Source: JBBQYD01 sp942493075 (GTDB taxonomy: Bacteria > Verrucomicrobiota > Verrucomicrobiia > Limisphaerales > UBA8199). From it: a stretch of 64,000 bases of DNA. Positions 51,264-61,011 of this stretch are shown piece after piece. Numbering within the stretch: the first letter of the stretch is position 1; each line of letters begins with the position of its first letter. Under the pieces are notes generated by a model, which searched no databases, was not told where the DNA came from, and saw nothing but the letters and a program-made list of their open reading frames with translations. The stretch lies in assembly GCA_942493075.1 (NCBI GenBank), contig OW818681.1, positions 3,286,001 to 3,350,000 of the forward strand, written 5' to 3'. The translations under genes and the position numbers were made by a program.

Positions 51264-52795
51264 TTCTTAAACGTGATCTGCGAGTTGGAGACTCCCGGTG
51301 TTACCTGCCCTACCGCTGGCTGTACGGACTCGAGGATCTTGGCTGCCCCCACCTCAATATGACGAGTGAGGAGCCGCGGGTAGAAGCCAAACAGGAGCAA
51401 GCAGGCAAGCAGCAGCGCGAAAGGCATCTTGCGCCACAGACTGGCCGCATCCACCACCTGGGTCCAACGCTCGGCGGGCCCATGTAAAACGCTGCGCACG
51501 GCGCGCAGGAAATAAACAGCCCCAACGACCAGGGCTCCCCAACAGGCGATGATGGTAACCGCCGGATAGACGGTCCAAGCGCCAAAGAAAACGGTCACTT
51601 CACCAGCGAAATTGGCAAAACCCGGCAGACCGCATCCAGCGAAAGCCGCCATCAACAAAAGCACGCCGATGAAAGGCATGCGCCGCAGTAGCCCGCCCAG
51701 TTGCGCCATTTCAAGCGTGCCCGTCTGACGGTATACATAACCGCTTAGGGCGAAGGTCAGAGCCGCAAGGAACCCGTGAGCGACCATCACCAGAACCGCC
51801 CCAGTAAGGCCAATCACATTCAATGTGGCGATCCCGAGGAAGACGAAGCCCATGTGGGCAACGCTGGAGTAACCAACGAGCCAGTTCAAATCCTTTTGCC
51901 GCATCGCCACCCAACCGCAGTAAAGAAGGTTGCCGAGGCAGAGCCACGCCAGAATCGGCATCCAATCCTGCGCCCCGACCGGGAGCATCGGCACAGCCAC
52001 CCGGATGAGCGCGTAGAGCCCGAATTTCTTGAGCACGCCGGCATGCATCATGGCTGTCGCCGTGGGAGCGCTTGCATATCCCATGGGCGCCCAGGAGTGG
52101 AAAGGCCAGAGCGATACCAGAATTCCAAATCCAAATAAGAGCAGCGGGAACAGCCACGCCTGCACCCCAGCCGCAATTTGCTGGTCAGGTCTGGAAAAGT
52201 ACTCTGTGAGCTCAGGAATGCTGAACGTATTCGCCCCTGAATAGATGCATAACCCGAGAAGGCCAATCAGAGCTAACAAGGAACCGATGCCCAGGTACAG
52301 CGTGATCTGGAACGTCGCGTAGTTCTTTTGCTCACCCCTCCCCCAAACCCCTATCATGATAAAGGTCGGCACGAGTGCGAACTCATGGAAAATGTAGAGA
52401 AAGAAAAGATCAAGACTGGCAAACGCGCCAATCACACCTCCAGCCATTACCAGCAGCAGAATGTAGAATTCCTTTTCCCGGTCCTGGATGTCCCAGGAAA
52501 CACAGGCAGCGGCAAAGGCAACAATCGCTGCCATTAAAACCAAGGCAACATTGATCCCATCAACGCCGACGGAGTATGAGATACCGAGAGACTCAACCCA
52601 GGTCAGCGTCTGAACGAATTGGTATTCGGAAACGGCAGGATCAAACTGGCAGTACATGACCACAGCCAGGACGGCGGACAAGCCTGTGGCAAAAACAGCG
52701 CCGGCACGCTGAATGACCCGAAAATTGCGCGGCACTATCGCCAGCAACACCGCCGCCAGCAATGGCACTCCAAGAATGCAGGTGAGTATCGACAT
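51260..52795 (-). CDS. nuoM: NADH-quinone oxidoreductase subunit M
   Basis: Antiporter-like pumping subunit. The 511-aa protein has about 14 helices; HEFALVPTFIMIGVWG and SLWPFHSWAPMGYASAPTATAMMHAGVLKKFG contain the conserved Glu and Lys of the proton path. It lies 3 bp after nuoL. Confidence 0.97.
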   Translation of the reverse strand: MSILTCILGVPLLAAVLLAIVPRNFRVIQRAGAVFATGLSAVLAVVMYCQFDPAVSEYQFVQTLTWVESLGISYSVGVDGINVALVLMAAIVAFAAACVSWDIQDREKEFYILLLVMAGGVIGAFASLDLFFLYIFHEFALVPTFIMIGVWGRGEQKNYATFQITLYLGIGSLLALIGLLGLCIYSGANTFSIPELTEYFSRPDQQIAAGVQAWLFPLLLFGFGILVSLWPFHSWAPMGYASAPTATAMMHAGVLKKFGLYALIRVAVPMLPVGAQDWMPILAWLCLGNLLYCGWVAMRQKDLNWLVGYSSVAHMGFVFLGIATLNVIGLTGAVLVMVAHGFLAALTFALSGYVYRQTGTLEMAQLGGLLRRMPFIGVLLLMAAFAGCGLPGFANFAGEVTVFFGAWTVYPAVTIIACWGALVVGAVYFLRAVRSVLHGPAERWTQVVDAASLWRKMPFALLLACLLLFGFYPRLLTRHIEVGAAKILESVQPAVGQVTPGVSNSQITFKN

Positions 52796-52798
52796 GCT

Positions 52799-54673
52799 TT
52801 ATCTTCCCAACACCAGGTAAAGGACCAGCGCCACGCCGAGCGTGAACCAGAGCGCATAGGTCTGCAAATTTCCAGTCTGCACCAGACGCAAAGCCCGGGC
52901 AGCCAATTCAGTGGTTCCGTGGGTGCCCCGCACCAGCAAACCGGCAACAAGCCACCGATCCATCCAGCTCGCAATGCACGCCAGCATCTCATGGAGGCGG
53001 ATCACCGTGGCCGCATAGATCTCGTCCCAATAGAACCGGTCGCGCATTGCCGTGGCCAACCCGCCCAAACGGGTGGGAAGCGGATCGGATGTGGCTTTTC
53101 CGTATAGTGCGTAGGCCGCGACAAAACCAAGGCCCGCCGCAGCCAACCCCAGCACGGCAGCAACCCAGGAATGCTTGAATGGATAAATGAGTTGCTCAAT
53201 GAAACTCAGGGTGTGCCCGTTTTCGCCACGGGCAAAGAAATGCTCAAGCATGGGCTCAATGGAAATCACACCTGCCACAACGCTCATGACAGCCAGCAAG
53301 CGCAATGGCCATGTAATAACGCCGGCATTCTCATACGCATGCCCCGCCGCAGGCGAACGTTCGCCACCCAGAAACACCACGAACCAGAGCCGGAACATGT
53401 AGAAGCTGGTCAGCATCGCGACGAATACCCCAATGGCAAACAGTCCGTATTGCCGGTGCGCCAGCGCCTGGGCCAGGATCGCGTCTTTGCTGAAGAATCC
53501 GCTCAGTGGCCAGACCCCGGCCAGCGCCACTGTGCCGACCAGGAACGTCCAGAATGTGACCGGCATTTTCCGCTTCAGGCCGCCCATCTTCCAGATGTCC
53601 TGCTCATGATGAACAGCCAGGATGACTGAGCCAGCACCGAGGAACAACAGGGCTTTGAAAAACGCGTGCGTTGTCAGATGGAACATCGCCGGGGTGGCGC
53701 CTTGCAGACCCACAGCCATGACCATGTAGCCCAATTGAGACAACGTGGAGTAGGCGAGAATGCGCTTGATATCGTTCTGCTGCACCGCGATCAGCGCTGC
53801 CAGTAAAGCGGTGAAGCCGCCTATCCAGGCGATTACAGTCAGCGATCCCGGGTTCAGCAGGAATATGACACGGCAAAGCATGTAAACGCCCGCCGCGACC
53901 ATCGTGGCGGCATGGATCAGCGCGCTTACTGGTGTCGGACCTTCCATCGCGTCCGGCAACCACACATGCAGCGGAAACTGCGCGCTCTTACCCATCGCCC
54001 CGCAAAAAATCAGCAATCCAATAACCGTGGCGCTGGTGCCCAAAATGTCCGGATTGGCAAGTTTCAGATCCTCCAATTCCCCGAAGCTAAGCGTGCCCAT
54101 GGTGGCCCAGACCATCAGGATGCCGATGATGAAACCAAAGTCACCTAATCGATTTGTAATGAACGCTTTCTTGCCGGCGTCGGCTGCGCTCGGTTTCTCG
54201 TACCAGAAACCAATCAGCAGATAGCTCGAAACACCTACGAGTTCCCAGAAGACAAACATCTCAAGGAAGTTGTTGGCCAAGACGATGCCCAGCATCGAGA
54301 AGGTGAACAGGCTTAAGCATCCAAAGAACCGCGCGAACCCGGGATCACCTTTCATGTAGCCCCAGGAATAGATATGGATGGCGCTGGCGACTCCCGTCAC
54401 TACCAGGGTCATTAGCAAACTCAACGCGTCCATGCGCAGCCCGAGGCTGAAACTTAGGTCCCCGGCGGTCAGCCAGACAAATGAACTCTCTGCTTCCTCA
54501 GGAGTCCAACCCTGAGTGGCTACGAAAATGACCGTAAGAATGAATCCAGAGAGAACCGCACCGATAGAAAGGACGGCGCTCAAAGACGGGCTCCGGCGCG
54601 TGAAAAGCGCAATGAGCGCCGCCGCGCCCAGCGGCAGGAACAGCACAATCCAAAGGAGCATTTCCGGGTTCAT
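52799..54673 (-). CDS. nuoL: NADH-quinone oxidoreductase subunit L
   Basis: Largest pumping subunit, with a C-terminal lateral helix that couples the antiporter modules. The 624-aa protein has the signature LHVWLPDAMEGPTPVSALIHAATMVAAGVYML and a WELVGVSSYLLIGFW helix. The extended C-terminus (about 540-624) carries the long amphipathic helix. It begins 1 bp after nuoK. Confidence 0.97.
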   Translation of the reverse strand: MNPEMLLWIVLFLPLGAAALIALFTRRSPSLSAVLSIGAVLSGFILTVIFVATQGWTPEEAESSFVWLTAGDLSFSLGLRMDALSLLMTLVVTGVASAIHIYSWGYMKGDPGFARFFGCLSLFTFSMLGIVLANNFLEMFVFWELVGVSSYLLIGFWYEKPSAADAGKKAFITNRLGDFGFIIGILMVWATMGTLSFGELEDLKLANPDILGTSATVIGLLIFCGAMGKSAQFPLHVWLPDAMEGPTPVSALIHAATMVAAGVYMLCRVIFLLNPGSLTVIAWIGGFTALLAALIAVQQNDIKRILAYSTLSQLGYMVMAVGLQGATPAMFHLTTHAFFKALLFLGAGSVILAVHHEQDIWKMGGLKRKMPVTFWTFLVGTVALAGVWPLSGFFSKDAILAQALAHRQYGLFAIGVFVAMLTSFYMFRLWFVVFLGGERSPAAGHAYENAGVITWPLRLLAVMSVVAGVISIEPMLEHFFARGENGHTLSFIEQLIYPFKHSWVAAVLGLAAAGLGFVAAYALYGKATSDPLPTRLGGLATAMRDRFYWDEIYAATVIRLHEMLACIASWMDRWLVAGLLVRGTHGTTELAARALRLVQTGNLQTYALWFTLGVALVLYLVLGR

Positions 54674-54674
54674 G

Positions 54675-54980
54675 TCAGTTCTTCATCAAAGTAAGGTCGT
54701 CAACCTGCACGGTCTGACGTCGCCGATACAGCGCCACAATGAGCGCCAGGCCCACGGCCACCTCGGCCGCTGCCACGGTAATCACGAAAAACACGAAAAC
54801 CTGCCCGTCCAACCGCTCACTGAACCTTGAGAAGGCAACAAGAGCCAGGTTGGCGGCGTTGAGCATCAGTTCCAGGGACATGTAGATGATCAGCAGATTC
54901 CGGCGCAAAATCACCCCCAGCATCCCCACGCTGAACAGGAGGATGCTCACCACGATGTAATGTTCCAGGCCCACGTTCAT
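54675..54980 (-). CDS. nuoK: NADH-quinone oxidoreductase subunit K
   Basis: Small hydrophobic subunit, 101 aa with three helices and the conserved acidic residues in MSLELMLNAANLALVAF and TVAAAEVAVGLALIVALYR. The start overlaps the nuoJ stop by 4 bp. Confidence 0.97.
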   Translation of the reverse strand: MNVGLEHYIVVSILLFSVGMLGVILRRNLLIIYMSLELMLNAANLALVAFSRFSERLDGQVFVFFVITVAAAEVAVGLALIVALYRRRQTVQVDDLTLMKN

Positions 54981-55474
54981 TTCAAATCCTTCTTGCTGAG
55001 CAGAATTACCCCTACGATCGCGACCAGGAGCAAAACCGAAACTACCTCAAAGGGGAGGAGATACTTTTCAAACAAAAGTCTGCCCAACGAGATTGTGGAA
55101 CCATCAGCCATCGGAGGTCCGGCGTTCAGGGAAGATTTCAGCAGGGTCTGCAACAGCATCCACACAACCGCGCCCACGGCGATGATGCCGCCAACGATGT
55201 TGAAGAGCTTGAGTTTCCGCCGCTCCTCGGCTTTGACGTCCAGGAGCATAATAACGAACAGGAACAGCACCATCACCGCACCAGCGTAAACCAGGATCTG
55301 CACAGCGGCCAGGAAGTAGGCGTGCAACAGCACGTAAAGGCCGGCCAGCGATACAATCGTAAGCACGAGGAACATCGCGCTGGTGACGGGATTCCGGCTT
55401 AGCGGGTTGGCTACCACCAAAAAACCGAATATCAGCGCCAACCCGGCAAATATGTAAAATAAGGCTTCCTGCAT
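54977..55474 (-). CDS. nuoJ: NADH-quinone oxidoreductase subunit J
   Basis: Membrane subunit of 165 aa with five helices; the conserved YAGAVMVLFLFVIMLLD segment carries the pi-bulge region near the quinone/proton channel. A 48-bp gap separates it from nuoI, the largest within the coupled part of the operon apart from the tRNA site. Confidence 0.96.
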   Translation of the reverse strand: MQEALFYIFAGLALIFGFLVVANPLSRNPVTSAMFLVLTIVSLAGLYVLLHAYFLAAVQILVYAGAVMVLFLFVIMLLDVKAEERRKLKLFNIVGGIIAVGAVVWMLLQTLLKSSLNAGPPMADGSTISLGRLLFEKYLLPFEVVSVLLLVAIVGVILLSKKDLK

Positions 55475-55522
55475 TCCAAATTCCTTCTGATGTGGGCGGT
55501 GGACCGTTCCCGCCGTTCCTCG

Positions 55523-56056
55523 CTAGGGCTGCATGCCCTGTTGTTTGGCTTCCCTGGCCTTCTGTTTCCATTTTTGGATGGGATCATTGTGAACCCCTCC
55601 AAGGGATAGCAGCTTCTCTTTGTTATAGATCAGCTCCTCCCGGCTTTCGCCGGTTAGCGAGTAATCGTTCATTAGGAAAATGGCTTCCTCAGGGCATACC
55701 TCCTGGCAATAGCCGCAGTATATGCACCGAAGCATGTTGATTTCAAACTCCCGTGGCGCTTTCTCCACGTTCCCAGCATCCGGCGCTCCGGATGGCCCGG
55801 GTGGCATGATGCGGATGGCCTTGGGAGGACAGACAAATTCGCAAAGCTGGCAAGACACGCACTTAGTGCGACCTTCCTGATCCTTGACCAGGTATGGCGC
55901 ACCACGGTAGCCAGGGGGCACTACCCACTTCTGCTCGGGATACTGCATCGTCACTTTCTTCTTGAAGAAGTGACGGATGGTCACCGCAAATCCGCCGAAC
56001 ACAGCCGGCAGATACAGGCGCTCCCAGAGACTTAGCTTCTTGCGATTAACAATCAT
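55523..56056 (-). CDS. nuoI: NADH-quinone oxidoreductase subunit I
   Basis: Ferredoxin-like subunit holding clusters N6a and N6b. Two 4Fe-4S motifs are present: CVSCQLCEFVCPP and CIYCGYCQEVCPE. I start at ATG 56056 (MIVNRKKLSLWERLYL, 177 aa), two bases after the nuoH stop; an in-frame ATG at 56077 would overlap nuoH by 19 bp and adds an acidic leader. Confidence 0.96.
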   Translation of the reverse strand: MIVNRKKLSLWERLYLPAVFGGFAVTIRHFFKKKVTMQYPEQKWVVPPGYRGAPYLVKDQEGRTKCVSCQLCEFVCPPKAIRIMPPGPSGAPDAGNVEKAPREFEINMLRCIYCGYCQEVCPEEAIFLMNDYSLTGESREELIYNKEKLLSLGGVHNDPIQKWKQKAREAKQQGMQP

Positions 56057-56058
56057 CG

Positions 56059-57117
56059 TTATTTCATCATCATCCAAACCACCACCGCCGTCAGGACGAT
56101 ATTCCCAAGTGCGGCTGGGATGAACCGGCGCCAGCCCAGATCCATAAGCTGATCATAGCGGAACCGCGGCCACATCCAACGCACCCAGATCACCATGAAA
56201 ACCACAAACAACATCTTGGCCAGGAAAATCCCGATATGGAGAATGCCCCCAAAGATAGTCTCTGCGGGCTGATCCAGACCAAGAATCGGCAGCGTCCAAC
56301 CGCCCAGGAAAAGCGTCACCAACATTGCTGCCCCCGTGGTAATCGCCGCGTATTCACCCATGAAAAAGAGGGCAAACTTCATGGAGCTATACTCCACGTT
56401 ATAACCTCCAGCCAGTTCCTGCTCCGATTCGGGCAAATCGAAAGGCAATCGGTTCGTCTCAGCAAACATCGCTGCCAGGAATATCGCGAACGCCAGCGGC
56501 TGCTTGAAGATCAGCCAATGATGGAACCCGCCGGCCTGGTAGCCAATCACATCGCTCAGCCGCAAACTGCCGACCAGCAGGAAAACTGGGATCACGGACA
56601 AGCCCATCGCGATCTCGTATGAAATCATCTGGGCGCTCGAACGTATCCCCCCCAGGAATGGATACTTGGAATTCGCCGCATAGCCAGCCAGCACGATTCC
56701 GTAAACGCCCAGGGATACAATGCCGAATGTATAAAGGATTCCCACGTTCAGATCTGCAATCACCATCGACTGGCCCCCAATACGGGACCCGAACGGAATT
56801 ACCGCTACCGTCAGCAAACTGGGAATCATCACGATAGCTGGCGCCAGCCAAAAATAGGATTTGCGCACGTGGTTGGGTGTAAAATCCTCTTTCAGAAAGG
56901 ACTTAACGGCGTCAGCCGCAGGCTGTAACAAGCCGAATGGCCCTACCCGGTTTGGCCCAATGCGGTCCTGAATGGCAGCCGAGACTTTCCGTTCCACCCA
57001 GACCGCGTAAGCCACAATGAACATCAGCACGGAAAAGACCCCGATGATCTTGACCGCGTTGAACAGGAAGAACTGTCCTGCATCGCTTCTGGCCCAATCT
57101 GTGACTGCCTGCATCAT
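56059..57117 (-). CDS. nuoH: NADH-quinone oxidoreductase subunit H
   Basis: Membrane subunit forming the quinone-binding chamber with NuoB/NuoD. The 352-aa protein has eight helices, with the conserved RIGPNRVGPFGLLQPAADAVK and FAETNRLPFDLPESEQELAGGYNVEYSSMKF regions. It begins 2 bp after nuoG. Confidence 0.97.
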   Translation of the reverse strand: MMQAVTDWARSDAGQFFLFNAVKIIGVFSVLMFIVAYAVWVERKVSAAIQDRIGPNRVGPFGLLQPAADAVKSFLKEDFTPNHVRKSYFWLAPAIVMIPSLLTVAVIPFGSRIGGQSMVIADLNVGILYTFGIVSLGVYGIVLAGYAANSKYPFLGGIRSSAQMISYEIAMGLSVIPVFLLVGSLRLSDVIGYQAGGFHHWLIFKQPLAFAIFLAAMFAETNRLPFDLPESEQELAGGYNVEYSSMKFALFFMGEYAAITTGAAMLVTLFLGGWTLPILGLDQPAETIFGGILHIGIFLAKMLFVVFMVIWVRWMWPRFRYDQLMDLGWRRFIPAALGNIVLTAVVVWMMMK

Positions 57118-57119
57118 GT

Positions 57120-58829
57120 TTAAATCTTTGCTGTCTGTCCTGTATCACCGAGGCCTGCCCAGCTTAAACCCTGAAACGCCTCGACCTCTGCGGCCATTTG
57201 GTTGAACAGCCCCTCAATGGTATTGAACCTGCCCGCATCGGTCACACCCAATTTGATCAGCAACTGGTGCAAGATTTCACCCTCGGGCTTCGCTTCGCCT
57301 CGCGGTTCTACTGCCTTGAGAAACTTCTGAACGCGGCCCTTGACGTTTGTGAAGGTCCCTCGTTTCTCGGCGTGGGCGCAACCCGGAAGCAGAAAATGGG
57401 CAGCACTGACCGTCTCGCTCGGCAGGATGTCTGATACAATCAGCAAATCCAGCTTCGCCAGCAATTCCTTGCTGATCCCGTGGCGCGTCACATCTTCACC
57501 GTAAACAATCAAAGTCCTGATCTTGCCCTGGCGAATGCTCTCGGCAATTGACGAGAGCCTCGAACCCATTGGGTCTGCCGAAATGCCAGTGACCTTGGCT
57601 CCGATGCTGTTCGGATTTCGATCCGCGTTGAGGAGGAGTTTGTCTCCCTCACCGGTGCGTGGAATGGAATCCGTCACAGCGCCCAGCTTGGCCGCCAGCT
57701 TGCCAATCAAGTACAACTCCTCGTTCGTCTGCCGAGCCGAGGCGATGATCGCTGCGCTTCCCTGCGCCACTTTTTGGAGCCGCTCGGCCAGCGCATCCAA
57801 TGCCTGCGGCCAATCCGCCGGAACTCGAACTCCGGCCCCGGACGGCGCTTCCACCCGGGTCAAACGGTCATCCCGATTGATCCAACGATAATTAAGACGA
57901 CCGTAATCGCACATCCACGTCGCGTTTACTCCGTCATTCTCGCGCGGCTCATATCGGAAGATCTTCTCTTCACGCGAGCCGATGATGATGTTGCAGCCCG
58001 TCCCGCAACTGGTGCACAAGCTCTTGGTTTCTTTGAGAAACCAGACGCGCATCTGGAAACGGAAATCCTTGGATGTCAGCGCGCCTACCGGGCAAATATC
58101 GACGGTATTCAGCGTGTAGTTATTGTCAAAGGCCTTGCCGGGATAGGCGGTCAGTGTGTTGTAGCTGCCGCGATTGACGATCCCCAACGCATCGTCTCCG
58201 ACAATGTCGCGAGTGAAACGAATGCAGCGGGTGCAAAGGATGCAACGTTCATCGTCCAGAATGATCCGAGGTCCCAGGTCCACGCGTTTGGGTTTGTGCA
58301 CCTTGGGCTCGATAAACCGGCTGTAAGCCTTGCCGTAATCGACTGAATACTCCTGCAGTTTGCATTCGCCCGCTTGATCGCAAATCGGGCAGTCCAGCGG
58401 ATGATTAATCAGCAGAAATTCGAGGACGCCTTCACGCATCTGTTGTACAGCGGGCGTGTTGGTATAGATTTCCATCCCGGGAGAGATGGGCGTAGCACAA
58501 GCAATCGCAGGTCTGGGAGATTTTGCGATTTTAGGTGTGCCATCGGCGTTGAAAATGGGTTTGCGATCCGGGCCCATTGCCGGAGTGCCAAATTCCACCA
58601 GGCACATGCGGCAGTTGCCCGCCACAGGCAGCTTGGGATGATAGCAATAGTGCGGCACATCCACTTTGATGGAGTGGCATGCCTGAATCATCGTGGTCGG
58701 GACCGGCTTGCCGGTAACCGGATCGGGCATCGTTTTCGGCACCTCTACCTCACGCCCGTCGATCTTCACCTTGATCTTCTCGATCGGGGGCGGCGGTGCC
58801 GCATTCTGTGTTTGCGCAGGGTTGCTCAT
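57120..58829 (-). CDS. nuoG: NADH-quinone oxidoreductase subunit G (short form)
   Basis: Iron-sulfur subunit of the NADH arm. Cluster motifs occur in order: 2Fe-2S HYCYHPKLPVAGNCRMC, then HPLDCPICDQAGECKLQ, CILCTRCIRF, and CTSCGTGCN with a later C (MCDYGR) that could hold an extra cluster like N7. At 569 aa it is much shorter than the approximately 900-aa E. coli form; the molybdopterin-oxidoreductase-like C-terminal part is largely reduced. It lies 5 bp after nuoF. Confidence 0.96.
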   Translation of the reverse strand: MSNPAQTQNAAPPPPIEKIKVKIDGREVEVPKTMPDPVTGKPVPTTMIQACHSIKVDVPHYCYHPKLPVAGNCRMCLVEFGTPAMGPDRKPIFNADGTPKIAKSPRPAIACATPISPGMEIYTNTPAVQQMREGVLEFLLINHPLDCPICDQAGECKLQEYSVDYGKAYSRFIEPKVHKPKRVDLGPRIILDDERCILCTRCIRFTRDIVGDDALGIVNRGSYNTLTAYPGKAFDNNYTLNTVDICPVGALTSKDFRFQMRVWFLKETKSLCTSCGTGCNIIIGSREEKIFRYEPRENDGVNATWMCDYGRLNYRWINRDDRLTRVEAPSGAGVRVPADWPQALDALAERLQKVAQGSAAIIASARQTNEELYLIGKLAAKLGAVTDSIPRTGEGDKLLLNADRNPNSIGAKVTGISADPMGSRLSSIAESIRQGKIRTLIVYGEDVTRHGISKELLAKLDLLIVSDILPSETVSAAHFLLPGCAHAEKRGTFTNVKGRVQKFLKAVEPRGEAKPEGEILHQLLIKLGVTDAGRFNTIEGLFNQMAAEVEAFQGLSWAGLGDTGQTAKI

Positions 58830-58834
58830 CGAAA

Positions 58835-60229
58835 TTATGCCGCTGATGTTTTCCGGCGCTCCTCGTCAGCCGTGCCGCGGGCCACGAACTCGTCCTTAAA
58901 TTTATTAACGAAGCTCTGCACCGGCCATGAACAGGCCTCGCCAAACGCGCAAATCGTACGACCGCCTGGAATATTGTCGGCGATCTTCAACAGGTAGTCC
59001 GCGTCCTGGGCACGCCCCTCGCCATGAGCCATACGGTGCAGCGCCTTGGACATCCAAAGCGAACCTTCGCGGCAAGGCGTGCATTGTCCGCAACTTTCGT
59101 GCGCGTAAAATTCGGACAAATTAGCCAGGGCAGCCACGATATCAGTCGTGTCGTCCATGACGACAATCGCACCTGAACCTGACATGCTGCCGGCTGCGAT
59201 CAGCGAATCAAAATCGTATGGCAAATCCAGCATATCAACCTCTTGCTCGCTGTCCTTGCCGTCCGGCCCCTTGCGTTTGAGCTTAAACTTCTCACCAGCC
59301 TTGAACACCTTGGCGGAAGAACCGCCCGGGATAATCGCCTTGAGTTGTCTGCCCTCACGCAGGCCGCCACCGAAAACAGGATCGAAGATCAGCTCACGCA
59401 TCGTGACCTTGCCAACTTCCACTTCGTAATAGCCGGGACGCTTCACATGCCCGCTCAAGCTCACGATTCGAGTGCCCGTATTGTTTGGCGTTCCTAGTTT
59501 GGCGAACTCACTGCCACCCATCGCGACGATGTGCTTCACGGCGCATAACGTCTCAACGTTGTTCACGATGGTCGGGCTCATGTAAAGGCCCAGCACTGCC
59601 GGGAAGAAGGGCGGCTTGATCCGCGGATAAGCGCGCTTGCCTTCCAACGACTCGATCAGCCCGGTTTCCTCACCGCAGATGTAAGCGCCGGCACCGCGAT
59701 GCACGTGCAGTTCGAGCTCATACCCGCTTCCTGCTATGTTCTTGCCCAGAAAGCCTTTGGCTCGCGCCTCGTCTAAGGCGCGGTTCAAAATACGCGCGCC
59801 TTCAGCAAACTCGCCCCTGATGTAAATGTATGCCAGGTGAACGTCATTGGCATAGCAGGCGATGATCATTCCCTCGATCAACTGGTGCGGATCTTTATAT
59901 ATGATCTGCTTGTCCTTAAAAGTACCGGGCTCCGATTCATCGGCATTGCAAATCAGGTAAATCGGCTTGCCACTGCGCCGGTCCACAAAGGACCATTTTA
60001 AGCCGCAGGAAAAGCCTGCGCCGCCACGCCCGCGCAAACCAGAGATCCGCACTTCGTCCCGCAATTGTTCAGGACCGGAAACAGTCTTGCCATCAGGCAG
60101 GGTCTTAGGCGTCAGCGCCAGTGCTTTTCGCAACACGTCATACCCCCCGTGGCGCATGTAGCACTCGATGTCCGGGGTGTAGCCCGGCTGATCAGCGTGT
60201 TTCAGGATGAGTCGATATTCCTGCGGCAT
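58835..60229 (-). CDS. nuoF: NADH-quinone oxidoreductase subunit F
   Basis: NADH- and FMN-binding subunit with cluster N3. It contains GRGGAGFSCGLKW (FMN/NADH site), YICGEETGLIESLEG and ESCGQCTPCREG (4Fe-4S). 464 aa, normal length. It is separated from nuoE by 164 bp in which a tRNA gene runs antisense. Confidence 0.97.
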   Translation of the reverse strand: MPQEYRLILKHADQPGYTPDIECYMRHGGYDVLRKALALTPKTLPDGKTVSGPEQLRDEVRISGLRGRGGAGFSCGLKWSFVDRRSGKPIYLICNADESEPGTFKDKQIIYKDPHQLIEGMIIACYANDVHLAYIYIRGEFAEGARILNRALDEARAKGFLGKNIAGSGYELELHVHRGAGAYICGEETGLIESLEGKRAYPRIKPPFFPAVLGLYMSPTIVNNVETLCAVKHIVAMGGSEFAKLGTPNNTGTRIVSLSGHVKRPGYYEVEVGKVTMRELIFDPVFGGGLREGRQLKAIIPGGSSAKVFKAGEKFKLKRKGPDGKDSEQEVDMLDLPYDFDSLIAAGSMSGSGAIVVMDDTTDIVAALANLSEFYAHESCGQCTPCREGSLWMSKALHRMAHGEGRAQDADYLLKIADNIPGGRTICAFGEACSWPVQSFVNKFKDEFVARGTADEERRKTSAA

Positions 60230-60293
60230 TGATGTTTTTAGTTATCGGAGCCTTGACTCCAGAATCCAACCCTTTAAGCTAGTGATGCTCGTT

Positions 60294-60367
60294 TGCCCGA
60301 TGGTGTAACGGTAGCACAGCAGACTCTGGATCTGTTTGTCATGGTTCAAATCCATGTCGGGCAGCCA
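60294..60367 (+). tRNA. tRNA-Gln (anticodon CTG)
   Basis: Complete cloverleaf: acceptor TGCCCGA/TCGGGCA, D arm GTG/CAC with AACGGTAG, anticodon stem GCAGA/TCTGT around CTCTGGA (anticodon CTG, reading CAG), T arm CATGG-TTCAAAT-CCATG, discriminator G and encoded CCA at 60365-60367. It runs opposite to the surrounding nuo genes. Confidence 0.95.
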
Positions 60368-60393
60368 TTTCATAACGAGCGCGGTTGGTTTGA

Positions 60394-61011
60394 TCACTTG
60401 CATTGCCCCAGTATTTCCCCGGCTTTATCCAGAGTCACCCCCTCGTGAAATGAGTCATTGCACATCATCACAGGCGCTGTGCCACAACTGGCCAGGCACT
60501 CCACAAACTCCACGGTGAATCTTCCATCTGCGGTTGTTTGGGGGCCGTGTCCATGAGGGTCAAGACCCGTCTTCTGACAAAAGAATTCGTGCAGTTTATA
60601 AGCCCCACCCAGCGCGCAACTCAACGTCCGGCAAATCTTGAGATGATACTTCCCTGTCGGGTTCCGATGAAACATCGGGTAGAAAGTCACCAACTCGAAT
60701 ACGTTGATCGGTTCCAGTTCCAGCTTTCCGGCTATCCACTCAACTGCCTGGCGTGAAACATATCCGTAGCGCTCCTGCACCGCGTGCAGCAGCATCAGGG
60801 ATGCACTCCGCTTTTTCGGATAATGCGTGATCACCTCATCGATGATCTTTTCCAAATCCGCCGGGATAGCAAAATCAGGCTGCTCCCGCAGTGGATTAGG
60901 AATGGGTTGAGCATTGTGCTGGGTTGCTATTGGAAACGGCAACGCCCCGCCCGGTGCGCTGGTCCCGCGCACGGTCGGATCGCTGCCCTGGGTCGTTGGC
61001 TCGGTCTTCAT
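60394..61011 (-). CDS. nuoE: NADH-quinone oxidoreductase subunit E
   Basis: Thioredoxin-fold 2Fe-2S subunit (N1a). Cysteines in KICRTLSCALGG (C-x4-C) and CLASCGTAPVM (C-x3-C) are the ligands. The 205-aa length includes a Gly/Pro/Ala-rich N-terminal extension of about 45 residues with no counterpart in the core family. It overlaps nuoD by 4 bp. Confidence 0.96.
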   Translation of the reverse strand: MKTEPTTQGSDPTVRGTSAPGGALPFPIATQHNAQPIPNPLREQPDFAIPADLEKIIDEVITHYPKKRSASLMLLHAVQERYGYVSRQAVEWIAGKLELEPINVFELVTFYPMFHRNPTGKYHLKICRTLSCALGGAYKLHEFFCQKTGLDPHGHGPQTTADGRFTVEFVECLASCGTAPVMMCNDSFHEGVTLDKAGEILGQCK

